A DNA stretch of 64,000 bases, from contig CADCHF010000004.1 of NCBI GenBank assembly GCA_902801175.1, positions 32,001 to 96,000 of the forward strand, in the 5' to 3' direction. Origin of the DNA: an uncultured Coriobacteriaceae bacterium (GTDB lineage Bacteria > Actinomycetota > Coriobacteriia > Coriobacteriales > Atopobiaceae). Under the pieces are notes generated by a model, which saw nothing but the letters and a program-made list of their open reading frames with translations, ran no database searches and had not been told where the DNA came from. The position numbers and the translations under genes were made by a program. Shown here piece after piece: positions 40,138-49,739 of this stretch. Position 1 is the stretch's first letter. Every line of letters begins with the position of its first letter.

Positions 40138-40261
40138 ACGGTATGTCATCTGCGCGAAGTAGGACAAGCGGTTGCCAGAGTATTCACGGCCTTACCCGCA
40201 GGTCAGTCAAGCCCGATACTTCCCTAGACCCCATTTCTACTTCGCGCAGATGACATACCGT
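40138..40261. repeat. Inverted-repeat element C1
   Basis: Perfect 25-bp inverted arms at 40138-40162 and 40237-40261 (ends ACGGTATGTCATCTGCGCG) with a 74-nt spacer. The spacer shares blocks TTGCCAGAGTA, CCGCAGGT and ATACTTC, in order, with the reverse complement of the spacer in C2 at 50 kb. This shows that the whole 124 bp is one repeated element. Confidence 0.9.
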
Positions 40262-40300
40262 TCCCTGACACGCTCTCTTGTACGTCAACATCACCTGAAG

Positions 40301-40334
40301 GGTGTGTCGTGGGGACGTACACTTCGTGTCTGGG
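40301..40334. repeat. B-type half element
   Basis: One arm (GGTGTGTCGTGGGGACGTAC, then ACTTCGTGTC) without a clear partner; short related fragments (CCCTGACACGC at 40263, CCCTAGACACA at 40340) flank it. It looks like a decayed copy. Confidence 0.5.
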
Positions 40335-40375
40335 TCGTTCCCTAGACACAGCCTTTCCAAATCCAAACCCCAATA

Positions 40376-40414
40376 CAAAAGAAGCCGGGTCGAAGCTTTT
40401 ACTTCGACCCGGCT
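40376..40414 (-). terminator. Intrinsic terminator of the giant adhesin gene
   Basis: On the minus strand a 13-bp perfect stem (AGCCGGGTCGAAG with CTTCGACCCGGCT, 6-nt loop) is followed by TCTTTTG. It lies 34 bp after the adhesin stop. Confidence 0.85.
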
Positions 40415-40448
40415 ATTTGCCTAACTAGGCGTTTGTAACACTACTTCC

Positions 40449-43400
40449 CTAGTGCTTCTTGTTCTTGCGGCGCAGGCGGATGCCGGTCAGAAGCGAAGCG
40501 GTGCCCATTGCAGACAGCGTGATGATGTTACCAGCAGCTGCAGGATCGCCAGTGCGCGGAATGAGCTTCCTGATCACAGGCGGGATCTTCTTCTTGGGCT
40601 CATCGGGCTTGTAGGTGTTGGTGAAGGTGGCGCTCTCGTCGTCGCAGGTCACGGTAGCAACCAGCTGGCCGTCGACGTCCTCGACCTCGACCGTGTAGGT
40701 CTTGACGGAGGTGTCGTAGGTGATCTTCGAGTCCTTGCCCTCGACCTCAGAGGCGGTGTAGGTGAAGGTGCCAACCTCGTCGAAGGTGAAGGTGCCGAAG
40801 TCAACCGTGCCGTTGGCGGAGTTGGTGACGGTAGCAACAACCTTACCGTTGGAGTCCATCAGGTTGAAGGTGAACTCGCCGGCCTTGAGGTCGCGACCCT
40901 CGAGGACCTTCTTGGCCTTGATGGGTGCGCTGGTGGGCAGCGGCTTGTACGGGTTCTCGAAGTTGAGTGCCTCAGCGTCTTCGCCGTCAAGCGTGATGGT
41001 CGTGGTGGCCTCAAGCTTGCCGTCGACGTCCTTAACCTCAACGCTCACAACGTACACGGAGGAGTCGTAGGTGTAGCCGGTCTCTCCGGTGTTGACCTCG
41101 GACACGGTGTAGGTGTAGGTGCCAGCCTTCTCATACTTGATGGCATCGAAGCTTGCGGTGCCCTCGCCCTCAACAGAGGTGGTCAGCTCGGCATCCTCAC
41201 CGGTAAGCGAGAACTCGAAGGTCTTGGGGGTTTCGGTGCCAGTCAGGCCAGTGATTGCCTTGTTGACATCGAGAACGATCTCGGTGGGCTCAGCCTTGTA
41301 AACGTTGTTGATAACAGCCTGATCACCGTCGTCGTAGGTAATGTTGGCAACAAGCTCACCCTTGCCAGCATCGGTGACCTCAATGGTCAGAGCATGCTCG
41401 GCGGTGTCGTAGGTGTAGCCATTGGTGGTGCCAGCAATCTCCTGGACAGAGTAGGTGTAGGTGCCAACCTTGTCGAAGGTGAGCTCGCCAAACTCAACCG
41501 GGCCGCCGTTCTCACGAGACACGGTGTCAACAACAGTGCCACTGGCGTCGAGCAGGTTGAAGGTGAAGGTCTCATTAGGAGCGCTGTTGGACTGGTCGTC
41601 GATGGTCTTGAGGGCCTTCGGCGTAGCGGTAGCGTCCTTAGGATCGTAAACGTTGGTCACGGTGAGCTCGGTGCGGTCCTCGCCGTAGTTGACATCAGCA
41701 ACCAGCTTGGCATCGACATCCTCAACAGTCACGACTACCGGATAAGAGGTGGTGTCGTTGGTCCAGCCAGCGGCGGTGTCGCCACCCTTGGTCTCGGTGA
41801 TGGTGTAGTTGTAGGTGCCAGCCTTGGTGTAGGTGATGGGGCCAAACTCAGCGGTCTCGCCAGCCTTCGCGTAGCCAGTCACGACCTCGGGCATCGGGGA
41901 ACCTTCGCTTGCCAGCGTGAACTCGAAGGAGACGTCGCCAGCGCTGCCAGAGGTGTCCTCGACCTCCTTGGTGACCTTGAGGGTCGCGGCGGTCTCAGCA
42001 GCCTTGTAGGTGTTGGTGAAGGTTACTTCGAGCGTGTCAGCGCCGTCGATAGTGGTAGCTTTCTCAAGAACTGCCGTCTCGAAGTTGTTGTTAACGATAA
42101 CCTCCACGTTGTGGATGGTCTTGTCGTAGGTCCAGCCACTAGGTGCCGTACCAGACTCCTCGATCGTGTACTCATAGGTGCCAGCAGCGGTGAACTTGAT
42201 TGGGTCGAAGTCAACGCTACCCTTCAGACCATCAGTGGTGACAGTCTTGGTCTGGGGCTCACCAGGAGCGGATCCAACCGGAGTCAGAACGAAGGTAAAG
42301 TCGGCATCCTCGGCGCTGTTGGACTCATCAACGATGGTCTTGTGAGCAGTCAGGACAACCTCGGTGCTCTCCTGCGAGAACTCGTTGACAACCTCAACGT
42401 TAGTCTTCTCGCCGTACTTGGTGATATCGGTGACTTCGAGCTTGCCGTCCTGGGTGTCCTTGACGGTAACAACGACGTCGTAGCTGGTCTGATCGTAGGT
42501 GTAACCCTTATCAGAGCCCGCGGTCTCCTTCACGGTGTAGGTGAACTTCTTCTCGGTGAGCTGGTTGCCCTGCTCATCCTTCATGTCATCGAAGGTGTAC
42601 TCGATCTCGTCGAAGTCGACAGAGCCCTCGCCACCATTGGTGGTAATGGTCTTGGTCTGGGTCTCGCCAGGAGCACCATCGGTCGGGGTCAGAGTGAACT
42701 CAAACGTACGATCAACGACGTTGCCATTGGGATCCTCGCCAGCGATGTAACCCTTTATCTGCTTAGCGACATTGATCTTTGCCTTGACCGGATCAGCGGT
42801 GTAGGTGTTGGTGATGGTGTCGTTGTTGTCGTACTTGACTTCGGTTGCCAGGGAGCCATCGCCCTTGTCGGAAACCGTCACAGTAGCCTTGATGTCAGCG
42901 GACTTCTTCACGCCGCTGGGCAGCACGCCAGTCTCGCTGATGGTGTATTCGAAGGTCTTGCCTGCATCAGCCTCGGTGTAGGTGATGGCATCGAAGCTGA
43001 CGGTGGAGTTCGAGCTAACGGTCTGGGTGCCCAGTTCCTTACCGTCGGGGCCGTACAGCGTGAAGGTGAATGTCTCGCCTTCCTTCCACTCGCGGCCCTC
43101 AAGGACCTTGGCAGCCTGGAGAACAGCCTCGCCCTCGGCCTTGTAGGTGTTGATGATAGTTGCGTTATTGGGGCTGTAGGTGATCTCGGTCTTCAGGGTT
43201 CCGTCGCCGTTGTCGATAACCTTGACGGTAGCGGTCACGTCGCCAGAGCCAGTCCAGCCCTCACCAAAGCCATCCTCGGAGATGGTGTAGGTGTAGGTCT
43301 TGCCAGCGTCTGCCTCGGTGTAGGTGATGGCGTCGAAGGATGCCTTGCCGGCAGCAGACAGGGTAGCGGTCTTGGTCTCGGGCAGGGTGCCACCCTCGCC

Positions 43401-46400
43401 AGCAAGCGTGAGGGTAAGGGTCTTGCCCTCGGGCCATGCGGCACCAACGAGAGCCTTGGTGACCTCGAGCTTGGCCTCACCAGTAGCCGTATAGGTGTTG
43501 GTGATGGTGTCGTCCTCGGGGCTGTAGGTGATCTTGGTTGCCAGAGAGCCGTCGCCATTGTCGGTGACCTCGACGGTGGCGGTAACGTCGCCGGAGCCGG
43601 TCCAGCCCTTACCGAAGCCATCCTCGGAGATGGTGTAGGTGTAGGTCTTGCCTGCGTCTGCCTCGGTGTAGGTGATGGCGTCGAAGGTAGCCTCACCAGC
43701 TGCGGTCAGGGTCGCGGTCTTGTTCTCGGGCAGGGTGCCACCCTCGCCAGCGAGCGTGAGGGTAAGGGTCTTGCCTGCAGGCCATGCGGCACCAGCGAGA
43801 GCCTTCGTCACCTTGAGCTCGGCCTTACCCTCGGCCTTGTAGGTGTTGGTGAAGGTTGCGTTCTCGGGGGTGTAGGTGACGTTGGTTGCCAGGGTGCCGT
43901 CGCCGTTGTCGGTGACTTCAACCTTGGCGGTGATGGAGGCAGGAGCGCCGGTCCAGCCGTCGCCGAAGCTGCTCTCGGTGATGGTGTACTCGTAGGTCTT
44001 GCCCGCGTCGGCCTCGGTGTAGGTGATGGCGCCGAAGGTTGCCTTGCCAGCCTCAGTCAGCTCGACGGTCTTGCTGGTGGGCAGGGTACCACCCTCGCCA
44101 GCGAGCGTGAGGGTAAGGGTCTTGCCTGCAGGCCATGCGGCACCCTTGATGGCCTTGGTGGCCTCAAGCACGGCCTCGCCCTCGGCCTCGTAGGTGTTGG
44201 TGATGGTGTCGTCCTCGGGGCTGTAGGTGACCTCGGTCTTCAGGGTGCCGTCGCCGTTGTCGGTGACAACAACCGTAGCGGTCACGTCGCCGGAGCCGGT
44301 CCAGCCATCGCCGAAGCCATCCTCGGAGATGGTGTAGGTGTAGGTCTTGCCCGCGTCGGCCTCGGTGTAGGCGATCTCACCGAACGTGGCCTTGCCTGCT
44401 GCGGTCAGCTCGACGCTCTCGCCACCCTCGGCGGGCATCGGGGCACCATCCTGGCCGGCGAGCGTCATGGTCAGGGTCTTGCCCTCGGGCCATGCGGCAC
44501 CTTCGAGCTTCTTCTCGACCTCAAGGGTTGCCTTGCCGGAAGCCTTGTAGGTGTTGGTGAACTTGGCGTCCTCGGGGCTGTAGGCGACCGTCGTGCCCAG
44601 CGTACCGTCGCCGTTATCGGTTACGGTCACGGTTGCCTTGACAGAAGCGGGTGAGCCGCTCCAGCCCTCACCGAAGCTGCTCTCGGTGATGGTGTACTCA
44701 TAGGACTTGCCAGCGTCGGACAGGCCGTAGGCGATGGGACCGAAGGTCACGCTACCAGCAGCGGTGAGGCTTGCGGTGGTGTTCTCGGGCATCGGTGCGC
44801 CGTCAGCGCCAGCGATGCTGAGCGTCAGGGTCTTGCCGGCAGGCCAAGCAGCACCGGTGATCTCCTTGGAGACAACGATGCTTGCCTCGCCGTCAGCGTC
44901 ATAGACGTTGGTGAAGGACAGCTGCACCTGGTCGGTGGTCGGGGACACGACGAGCTTGCCAGTGCCATCGTCAGTCACGGTAAAGGTCAGGGTCTTGCCA
45001 TCGGCTGCCGCCGGGTCGTTGGTGACGCCGTCGACAGAACCGGACTCCTTGACCAGGTACGTATAAGTGCCAGGCATGGTGAAGGTGATCTCGCCAAACT
45101 CGTAGTATGCCTTCTTGCCCTCGAGCTCGTTCTCGGCGCTGTTGGTGATGCTGGTCTTGGCCGGCATCGGAGCGTCCTTCGGCTCAGTAGCCTCGATGGT
45201 GAAGGTGAAGTCACCGCCGTTGTACAGGTCGTCGTTGCCGGTGATGACCTTCTGGACAGGCGGGTCAACAGAGACGGGCGTCGGGTTGTAGGTGTTGGTC
45301 ACGGTGAAGATGATGGGAGAGCCGCCCTCGACGACCGTGCTCACGGGGCCGGTCTTGGTGTAGCCGGCCGGGATCGCGGTCTCGTCGGCCTTGTAGACGA
45401 TCTCCTTACCGTCCTTGTACTTGGGCAGGTTCTCCCAGGTGTAGGTCCACTCGTTGTCGTCGTTCAGAGCCACGGGGTCGCCGGAGGCGGCGTCGTCGGC
45501 GGTCAGCTGGGCGTTGATGGACGCCGGGCGGATCTTGCCGATGTCGTTGGAGTCGTCCCAGACCTTCCTGACGGTGACCTTGATCACCTCGGGCTCATGC
45601 GTGTTGGTGATGGTACCGTGGTCCTTGGCGGGGCTGCCAGTGGTGGTGTAGCCGTCGATGGCAGACTCGGCCACGGTGTACTCGACCTCCTGGCCGTTGT
45701 TGAAGCGCGGCAGGCCGGTGTAGGTGATGGTGTAGGTGTCGTCACCATTGTCAACAACAGTGGGCTCCTTGCCCTGAACCGCGGGCGAGAGCGTCAGCTT
45801 GGCCTTCAGCTCGTCAGCGGTCAGACGCTTGCCATCCTGGTTCTTGTTGTCATCCCAGACCTTGGTGATCTCGAGGTTGGTGAGCTGGTAGTCGTTGGTG
45901 TACTCGACCTGATAGCTGGTCTTCGTGTTCTCGATGGTACCAGTAGTGGTCTTCGCGCCACTGAAGGTGCTATCTACACCTGTAGTCAGCTCGGCCTTGT
46001 TGAAGGCAAAGCCATCAGCCAAATCACCTTCTGCGAAGGAATAGGTGGTGCCAGTAGGCAGGTTGGTGAAACGGAGGTTCCAGCCAGCCTTCATTTGGAC
46101 AGTGATGGCGGAGCCACTGGGGGCATAGTAATAGCCGCTAGCACTGGGGCCAGTTGCGCCAGAAACAGTTGCATTCGTAACAGTGACACCAGCGGTGGTG
46201 TCATAAATCGAGAACCACACCCAATAGTCGGAGTTGTGCTCAGTATCGCCCGCGGGCTCCGTCGCAGGTGCCTTCGAGTTGTTCACCTTGAGAGTGAACG
46301 GGAAGGTGGCGTCCTTAGGAGCATCCTCACCAGTAACGTTCTTCTTCAGGTTGAGGTTGGAACGACGGTAGTTGGTAGCAGTCAGGCTTGTGACGGCAGG

Positions 46401-48131
46401 ATTAGCGAAATAGGTACCGTCGCCAATAGTGTAGGTAGTGGCGCCAGAGGGTGCGGGATGGTCTTTGTCAACCTTGATAAGCATGACGATGTCTTCGCCA
46501 ATGCGCATCGGGTGCACGGTAGGTGCATCAAGTTCCCAGTGATACTGCTCGTCACCAAGCTCAGCAAAGGAGAAATCATGGCCTTCGGCACCAGGCAGGG
46601 CCTTGCCGTTCTTGATAATACCGACCGAAATGTAGGAGCTGGTTTTCCAGCCATTTGTCGCAGTCAAATTGGCAGTGTGGAATACCTCTTTACCCGTCAT
46701 GACGGTGATGGGGATACTCGTCACATCGGGGTCGGCACCCTCCCACTTCTTTTCGATGGGCAGAGAGTCAGCGGCAGTAGCAACCGGATCAGGGTTCTTA
46801 TAGCCAGCAGTCTGCTGACCAGCATTATCGCGGGTGTCGTCATAGGACAGCGTGGCGTTGGTGTTTGTGCGCAGGCTGTAGCTGCCATCACCGTTGTCGA
46901 CGATGTACTTCTTAACCTCTGAGTCGAGGCTGTTGTAAGTAATGTCGCCGTTCTTCAGCTTGGCGATGGTGTCATAGGTCTCCTGGCTGGGGTAGCAGTC
47001 GAAGGTGACAGTGTAGCGCACGCCATTCTCAAGAACACCAAGTTCAGAAAGATCCCAGTCGACCTTGCCGTTGGCGAACTTAGCAGCCGGAGCATCGGAC
47101 CATGGCTGCATGCTGCCGTAGGTGCCGCCAGAGCGATAGTACTTGAAGGAAGAAGTGTCGACCTCAAGCAGCTCTGCGACATCGCCAGAAGAAGTGGTCA
47201 CCTGATTGGTGGTGCCATCTTCGACAGAGGCGTTAGCGATACCGGACATCTCAATCTTAGCAAGGATGTCCGACAGAGCCTTGTTGAGTGCGGCCGTGTC
47301 GTCAGCAGCATAGTAGTTGGAGCTAGAATCCGATCCTGCATCGTCGGTCAAATCCTCCATGCGCTGTGCGTTGCCGAAGGCCCCGATGGTGAAGAAGCGA
47401 TCGCCACCGACTTTGCCAACAAGCGTCTGCGCATCATCTACCGCATGGTTATAGCAGTATTGCATGGATTGGGGCGAATAATTCTGATAGTTTGGATTGT
47501 CGCTTCCTAGACCATACACTCCGTCTGAGTTGTAGTAGATGTTGTCGTAGTTGTACCACCTATTGTCTGTAATACGTGTGGTTCCCTGCGTATCACGGAA
47601 AGTCGGATTACCGTCGGAAACAAAGACAACGAACGTCTGGTCATTATCGCCGAAGCTTACGCCATTCGCTGCCTTCAGTGCCGCCTCCCAGTTCGTACCA
47701 CCGTCGGCGGTCAGGCTATTCACTTGCCCCTTGAATGTCGTAGCACTGTTGGTGGGTTGATTAGCGTTGGCATGGGTCGAAAAGTCAACGAGTGCCATCT
47801 GAACTGTATTAGGCTCGCTCGGCGTGTTGTAGGCGAAGAGCTGATCGGCCAGGTTGTTGACAGCCGACTTCGCTGCAGACATGCGTGTATTGTTCATCGA
47901 GCCAGATTTGTCGAAAATAACGATGACATTTACGTTGTTAGGCTGCTTCTCGGCCTCGCCGACCACGTCAAGGGCCAGCGTGTAGGTGCCGTCGTGGTTA
48001 TCGGTAAGGGTCTTAGTGTGCGGAGGCACGTCACCTACCGCACCACGGGCGATGTTGATGCCGCCTACAACGACGGCCACTGCCGCTAGTAGCGACAGCG
48101 CCCATACAATGATTTTGTTTCTCTGTTTCAT
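40449..48131 (-). CDS. Giant wall-anchored adhesin: VWA domain, pilin-type isopeptide repeats, LPxTG-like anchor
   Basis: A 2560-aa surface protein. Signal helix at 8-30. A von Willebrand A domain (about 66-300) has a MIDAS motif (FDKSGSM, Asp74; GGTNWEAAL; VSDGNP). Linker domains and CnaB-like domains follow to about residue 950. Then about 13 pilin-type isopeptide repeats of 90-120 aa each have a Lys near the start, an acidic residue in YTxTISE and Asn in xFTNTYK. Five consecutive units share AAWPxGKTLTL and are almost identical. The C-terminus is a sorting signal: IPRTGD, hydrophobic helix, RRKNKKH. The VWA head on an isopeptide stalk suits binding to host matrix or partner cells. ATG 48131 follows AGGAG. 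Confidence 0.92.
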   Translation of the reverse strand: MKQRNKIIVWALSLLAAVAVVVGGINIARGAVGDVPPHTKTLTDNHDGTYTLALDVVGEAEKQPNNVNVIVIFDKSGSMNNTRMSAAKSAVNNLADQLFAYNTPSEPNTVQMALVDFSTHANANQPTNSATTFKGQVNSLTADGGTNWEAALKAANGVSFGDNDQTFVVFVSDGNPTFRDTQGTTRITDNRWYNYDNIYYNSDGVYGLGSDNPNYQNYSPQSMQYCYNHAVDDAQTLVGKVGGDRFFTIGAFGNAQRMEDLTDDAGSDSSSNYYAADDTAALNKALSDILAKIEMSGIANASVEDGTTNQVTTSSGDVAELLEVDTSSFKYYRSGGTYGSMQPWSDAPAAKFANGKVDWDLSELGVLENGVRYTVTFDCYPSQETYDTIAKLKNGDITYNSLDSEVKKYIVDNGDGSYSLRTNTNATLSYDDTRDNAGQQTAGYKNPDPVATAADSLPIEKKWEGADPDVTSIPITVMTGKEVFHTANLTATNGWKTSSYISVGIIKNGKALPGAEGHDFSFAELGDEQYHWELDAPTVHPMRIGEDIVMLIKVDKDHPAPSGATTYTIGDGTYFANPAVTSLTATNYRRSNLNLKKNVTGEDAPKDATFPFTLKVNNSKAPATEPAGDTEHNSDYWVWFSIYDTTAGVTVTNATVSGATGPSASGYYYAPSGSAITVQMKAGWNLRFTNLPTGTTYSFAEGDLADGFAFNKAELTTGVDSTFSGAKTTTGTIENTKTSYQVEYTNDYQLTNLEITKVWDDNKNQDGKRLTADELKAKLTLSPAVQGKEPTVVDNGDDTYTITYTGLPRFNNGQEVEYTVAESAIDGYTTTGSPAKDHGTITNTHEPEVIKVTVRKVWDDSNDIGKIRPASINAQLTADDAASGDPVALNDDNEWTYTWENLPKYKDGKEIVYKADETAIPAGYTKTGPVSTVVEGGSPIIFTVTNTYNPTPVSVDPPVQKVITGNDDLYNGGDFTFTIEATEPKDAPMPAKTSITNSAENELEGKKAYYEFGEITFTMPGTYTYLVKESGSVDGVTNDPAAADGKTLTFTVTDDGTGKLVVSPTTDQVQLSFTNVYDADGEASIVVSKEITGAAWPAGKTLTLSIAGADGAPMPENTTASLTAAGSVTFGPIAYGLSDAGKSYEYTITESSFGEGWSGSPASVKATVTVTDNGDGTLGTTVAYSPEDAKFTNTYKASGKATLEVEKKLEGAAWPEGKTLTMTLAGQDGAPMPAEGGESVELTAAGKATFGEIAYTEADAGKTYTYTISEDGFGDGWTGSGDVTATVVVTDNGDGTLKTEVTYSPEDDTITNTYEAEGEAVLEATKAIKGAAWPAGKTLTLTLAGEGGTLPTSKTVELTEAGKATFGAITYTEADAGKTYEYTITESSFGDGWTGAPASITAKVEVTDNGDGTLATNVTYTPENATFTNTYKAEGKAELKVTKALAGAAWPAGKTLTLTLAGEGGTLPENKTATLTAAGEATFDAITYTEADAGKTYTYTISEDGFGKGWTGSGDVTATVEVTDNGDGSLATKITYSPEDDTITNTYTATGEAKLEVTKALVGAAWPEGKTLTLTLAGEGGTLPETKTATLSAAGKASFDAITYTEADAGKTYTYTISEDGFGEGWTGSGDVTATVKVIDNGDGTLKTEITYSPNNATIINTYKAEGEAVLQAAKVLEGREWKEGETFTFTLYGPDGKELGTQTVSSNSTVSFDAITYTEADAGKTFEYTISETGVLPSGVKKSADIKATVTVSDKGDGSLATEVKYDNNDTITNTYTADPVKAKINVAKQIKGYIAGEDPNGNVVDRTFEFTLTPTDGAPGETQTKTITTNGGEGSVDFDEIEYTFDDMKDEQGNQLTEKKFTYTVKETAGSDKGYTYDQTSYDVVVTVKDTQDGKLEVTDITKYGEKTNVEVVNEFSQESTEVVLTAHKTIVDESNSAEDADFTFVLTPVGSAPGEPQTKTVTTDGLKGSVDFDPIKFTAAGTYEYTIEESGTAPSGWTYDKTIHNVEVIVNNNFETAVLEKATTIDGADTLEVTFTNTYKAAETAATLKVTKEVEDTSGSAGDVSFEFTLASEGSPMPEVVTGYAKAGETAEFGPITYTKAGTYNYTITETKGGDTAAGWTNDTTSYPVVVTVEDVDAKLVADVNYGEDRTELTVTNVYDPKDATATPKALKTIDDQSNSAPNETFTFNLLDASGTVVDTVSRENGGPVEFGELTFDKVGTYTYSVQEIAGTTNGYTYDTAEHALTIEVTDAGKGELVANITYDDGDQAVINNVYKAEPTEIVLDVNKAITGLTGTETPKTFEFSLTGEDAELTTSVEGEGTASFDAIKYEKAGTYTYTVSEVNTGETGYTYDSSVYVVSVEVKDVDGKLEATTTITLDGEDAEALNFENPYKPLPTSAPIKAKKVLEGRDLKAGEFTFNLMDSNGKVVATVTNSANGTVDFGTFTFDEVGTFTYTASEVEGKDSKITYDTSVKTYTVEVEDVDGQLVATVTCDDESATFTNTYKPDEPKKKIPPVIRKLIPRTGDPAAAGNIITLSAMGTASLLTGIRLRRKNKKH
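43140..44905 (-). repeat. Five near-identical tandem repeats in the adhesin stalk
   Basis: Units of about 340-358 bp recur with the marker GGCCATGCGGCACC (or close variants) at about 43431, 43771, 44123, 44480 and 44838. Each encodes one AAWP-type isopeptide domain of 114-119 residues. The high DNA identity implies recent duplication and favours length change by recombination. Confidence 0.85.
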
Positions 48132-48816
48132 TCCTTGCTCCTGTTCCCAGTGCATTGTTCACTCAGTGATCCTGATGACGAAGTGCCCACAGGTATTCCT
48201 GGTGGACTACCTCGTCGAAATCGGTCGCCCTCACGTGCTCTTGCCGTAGGCCGACACAAAATCGCACCGGGCGGAGCCTCCGCAGCAATTGGCGCTGCGG
48301 CGCCCTCCAGTCTGCCGATCAGCAGAACCTCCCGGGTAGTTGTCTTGATGGTGTTGGGCCGCTGGAAATCGAAACGTGATCCAGCGGAGCTCAGATGCCG
48401 CCTAGCGGCCCGTTTGCGAGCGCCAGAATGGCGTCGCCTGTGCATGCCTAGGTAAACGGCTGCAGGGGAGTGTGTATGCATTGCGATTCCTGCCACTGTT
48501 GCCTTTCGAGGCGGTACGAATAGGTCCATGCCCAAATCGCCAATTACAGCAATATAGACATAGACTGAATAATAGGTCTCGCCTTAAGGTTATTCAGTTC
48601 ATATGACTTAAGCAGGGTATTTCGTGACTATAGTTGTGTATTTTCCTATATAGTCACTTTTGTAAATATTACTAACTTATCAATATAGTAAGAAAGCGCC
48701 ACGGTTTCCGTACTTTTCTTGCCCTTAACTATATACCTATCAGCCATAAATGACAGTAGAATTATATTCATAAAAAGTGACGGCTATCGATTTAGAGAGG
48801 TTATATCACTAGAGCG
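48132..48816. promoter_or_regulatory. Divergent regulatory region with long structured adhesin leader
   Basis: This 685-bp gap has two halves. From 48132 to about 48530 it is GC-rich. Read on the minus strand it would be a leader of 400 nt or more with several stems, such as CCGCTGG...CCAGCGG and GCGCCGCAGC...GCTGCGGAGG. From 48530 to 48816 it is AT-rich and likely holds both promoters. An inverted repeat lies at 48624-48657. No known riboswitch fold was recognised. Confidence 0.5.
48624..48657. promoter_or_regulatory. Inverted repeat, candidate operator
   Basis: GTGACTATA (48624-48632) and TATAGTCAC (48649-48657) are a perfect 9-bp inverted pair with a 16-bp spacer. Their position between the adhesin gene and LytTR gene 2 makes them a candidate binding site for a dimeric regulator. 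Confidence 0.5.
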
Positions 48817-49692
48817 ATGAATCCTTCGGTCTCTAACACCTCTCGCGCCTTCTCCCCTTCTGGCGGGCTTGCCCCTGTTGGCGAGCTTAGCCAAGTGGCG
48901 AGCCTCACCAGACGGCTCGTCTGGATCGCCCTTGCCGGGTCGTTTGAGGCGGTCGCTCGTCACTTTAAGGCCGGCGCCTCGCTTGTATTTCCTGGCGAGC
49001 ACGGTGAGCCCATCTCCCCCAAGAGCCGTGCGGAAGCCATAGCCACGCTCACTGCGTATCGACGCAAGCTTCCGCCAAACTTGCTTGTGCTTAGCGAGTC
49101 ATACAAGACCGCCTCACTTGGCCCGGGAATCTTTTCGGTTGTTGCGCGTTGTCTCATTGGCTGGTTTCACCATGGCGAGCAACCCAACTTGGAAGGGCCA
49201 TCCGCTGCCGTCGTTTGCTCGTTCGTTTGGGCAAACGAGAGCGGGGTGCCCCTCATAAACCTTTGCCACTGCTCGTCGCAGCCACCGGAGCTCTTGCCCC
49301 AGCCCTCCCGCAGCGTGATTAGCACGCCCACTCCCATAATGACGGAGCGTATGGCTGTGGATACCTCTCGACTCCAGGTGCGCGACGCCGAGGGCACTAC
49401 GCACTGGCTGCTGCCCGAAAGCGTGATCTTTGTTAAGGCCGCCCATCAGTACACCGACATCTACTGCGACGACCGCCGCTTGCGCGTGCATGCCACGTTT
49501 AAGTCGGTTGTTGAGCAGCTCGGCGACGCCGTTGTTCCCGTGCACCGCAGCTATGCCGTCAACCCGCACCACGTTGTTCGCCTTGAGGGCAGCAGCCTGT
49601 ATCTGGCGACGGGCAGCTATGTGCCCGTACCGCAGAACTCCATCGGCAAGGTGCGCACCATGCTGCAGGAGCGGGGCGCCGCTGGCATCTAG
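48817..49692 (+). CDS. NTF2-like/LytTR fusion regulator 2
   Basis: A 291-aa regulator with the same plan as the one at 36.8 kb. The N-terminal part (about 25-165: LAGSFEAVARHFKAG, SRAEAIATLTAYRRK, then SFVWANESGVPLINLCHCSS) aligns loosely with the NTF2-like domain of regulator 1 and appears divergent. The C-terminal LytTR domain (about 185-285) is well kept (THWLLPESVIFVKAAHQYTD, FKSVVEQLGDAVVPVHRSYA, VNPHHVVRLEGSSLYLATG). The start at 48817 has a distant AGAGAGG and only weak nearby ribosome pairing. It is transcribed away from the adhesin gene across a shared AT-rich region, so it is a strong candidate for its regulator. Confidence 0.8.
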   Translation: MNPSVSNTSRAFSPSGGLAPVGELSQVASLTRRLVWIALAGSFEAVARHFKAGASLVFPGEHGEPISPKSRAEAIATLTAYRRKLPPNLLVLSESYKTASLGPGIFSVVARCLIGWFHHGEQPNLEGPSAAVVCSFVWANESGVPLINLCHCSSQPPELLPQPSRSVISTPTPIMTERMAVDTSRLQVRDAEGTTHWLLPESVIFVKAAHQYTDIYCDDRRLRVHATFKSVVEQLGDAVVPVHRSYAVNPHHVVRLEGSSLYLATGSYVPVPQNSIGKVRTMLQERGAAGI

Positions 49693-49739
49693 CGCTGGCG
49701 GCTTTGCACGAGTTTGACACCCCGCTTGCAACACCCTCT

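Larger units (their letters stand above)
40089..40448. other. Intergenic region between converging genes, with C and B repeats
   Basis: This 360-bp gap between the radical SAM gene (plus) and the adhesin gene (minus) holds element C1 (40138-40261), a B-type half arm (40301-40334) and the adhesin terminator (40376-40414). No gene is supported. Confidence 0.55.

Noticed and set aside
40452..44654. Plus-strand open frame of 1400 codons over the adhesin
   Set aside because: It mirrors the repeat structure of the adhesin on the other strand and has no start signal; the adhesin frame has signal peptide, domains and sorting signal.
43140..44905. CRISPR-like array in the regularly spaced repeats
   Set aside because: The repeats are about 350 bp, in frame and protein-coding; they encode pilin-type domains.
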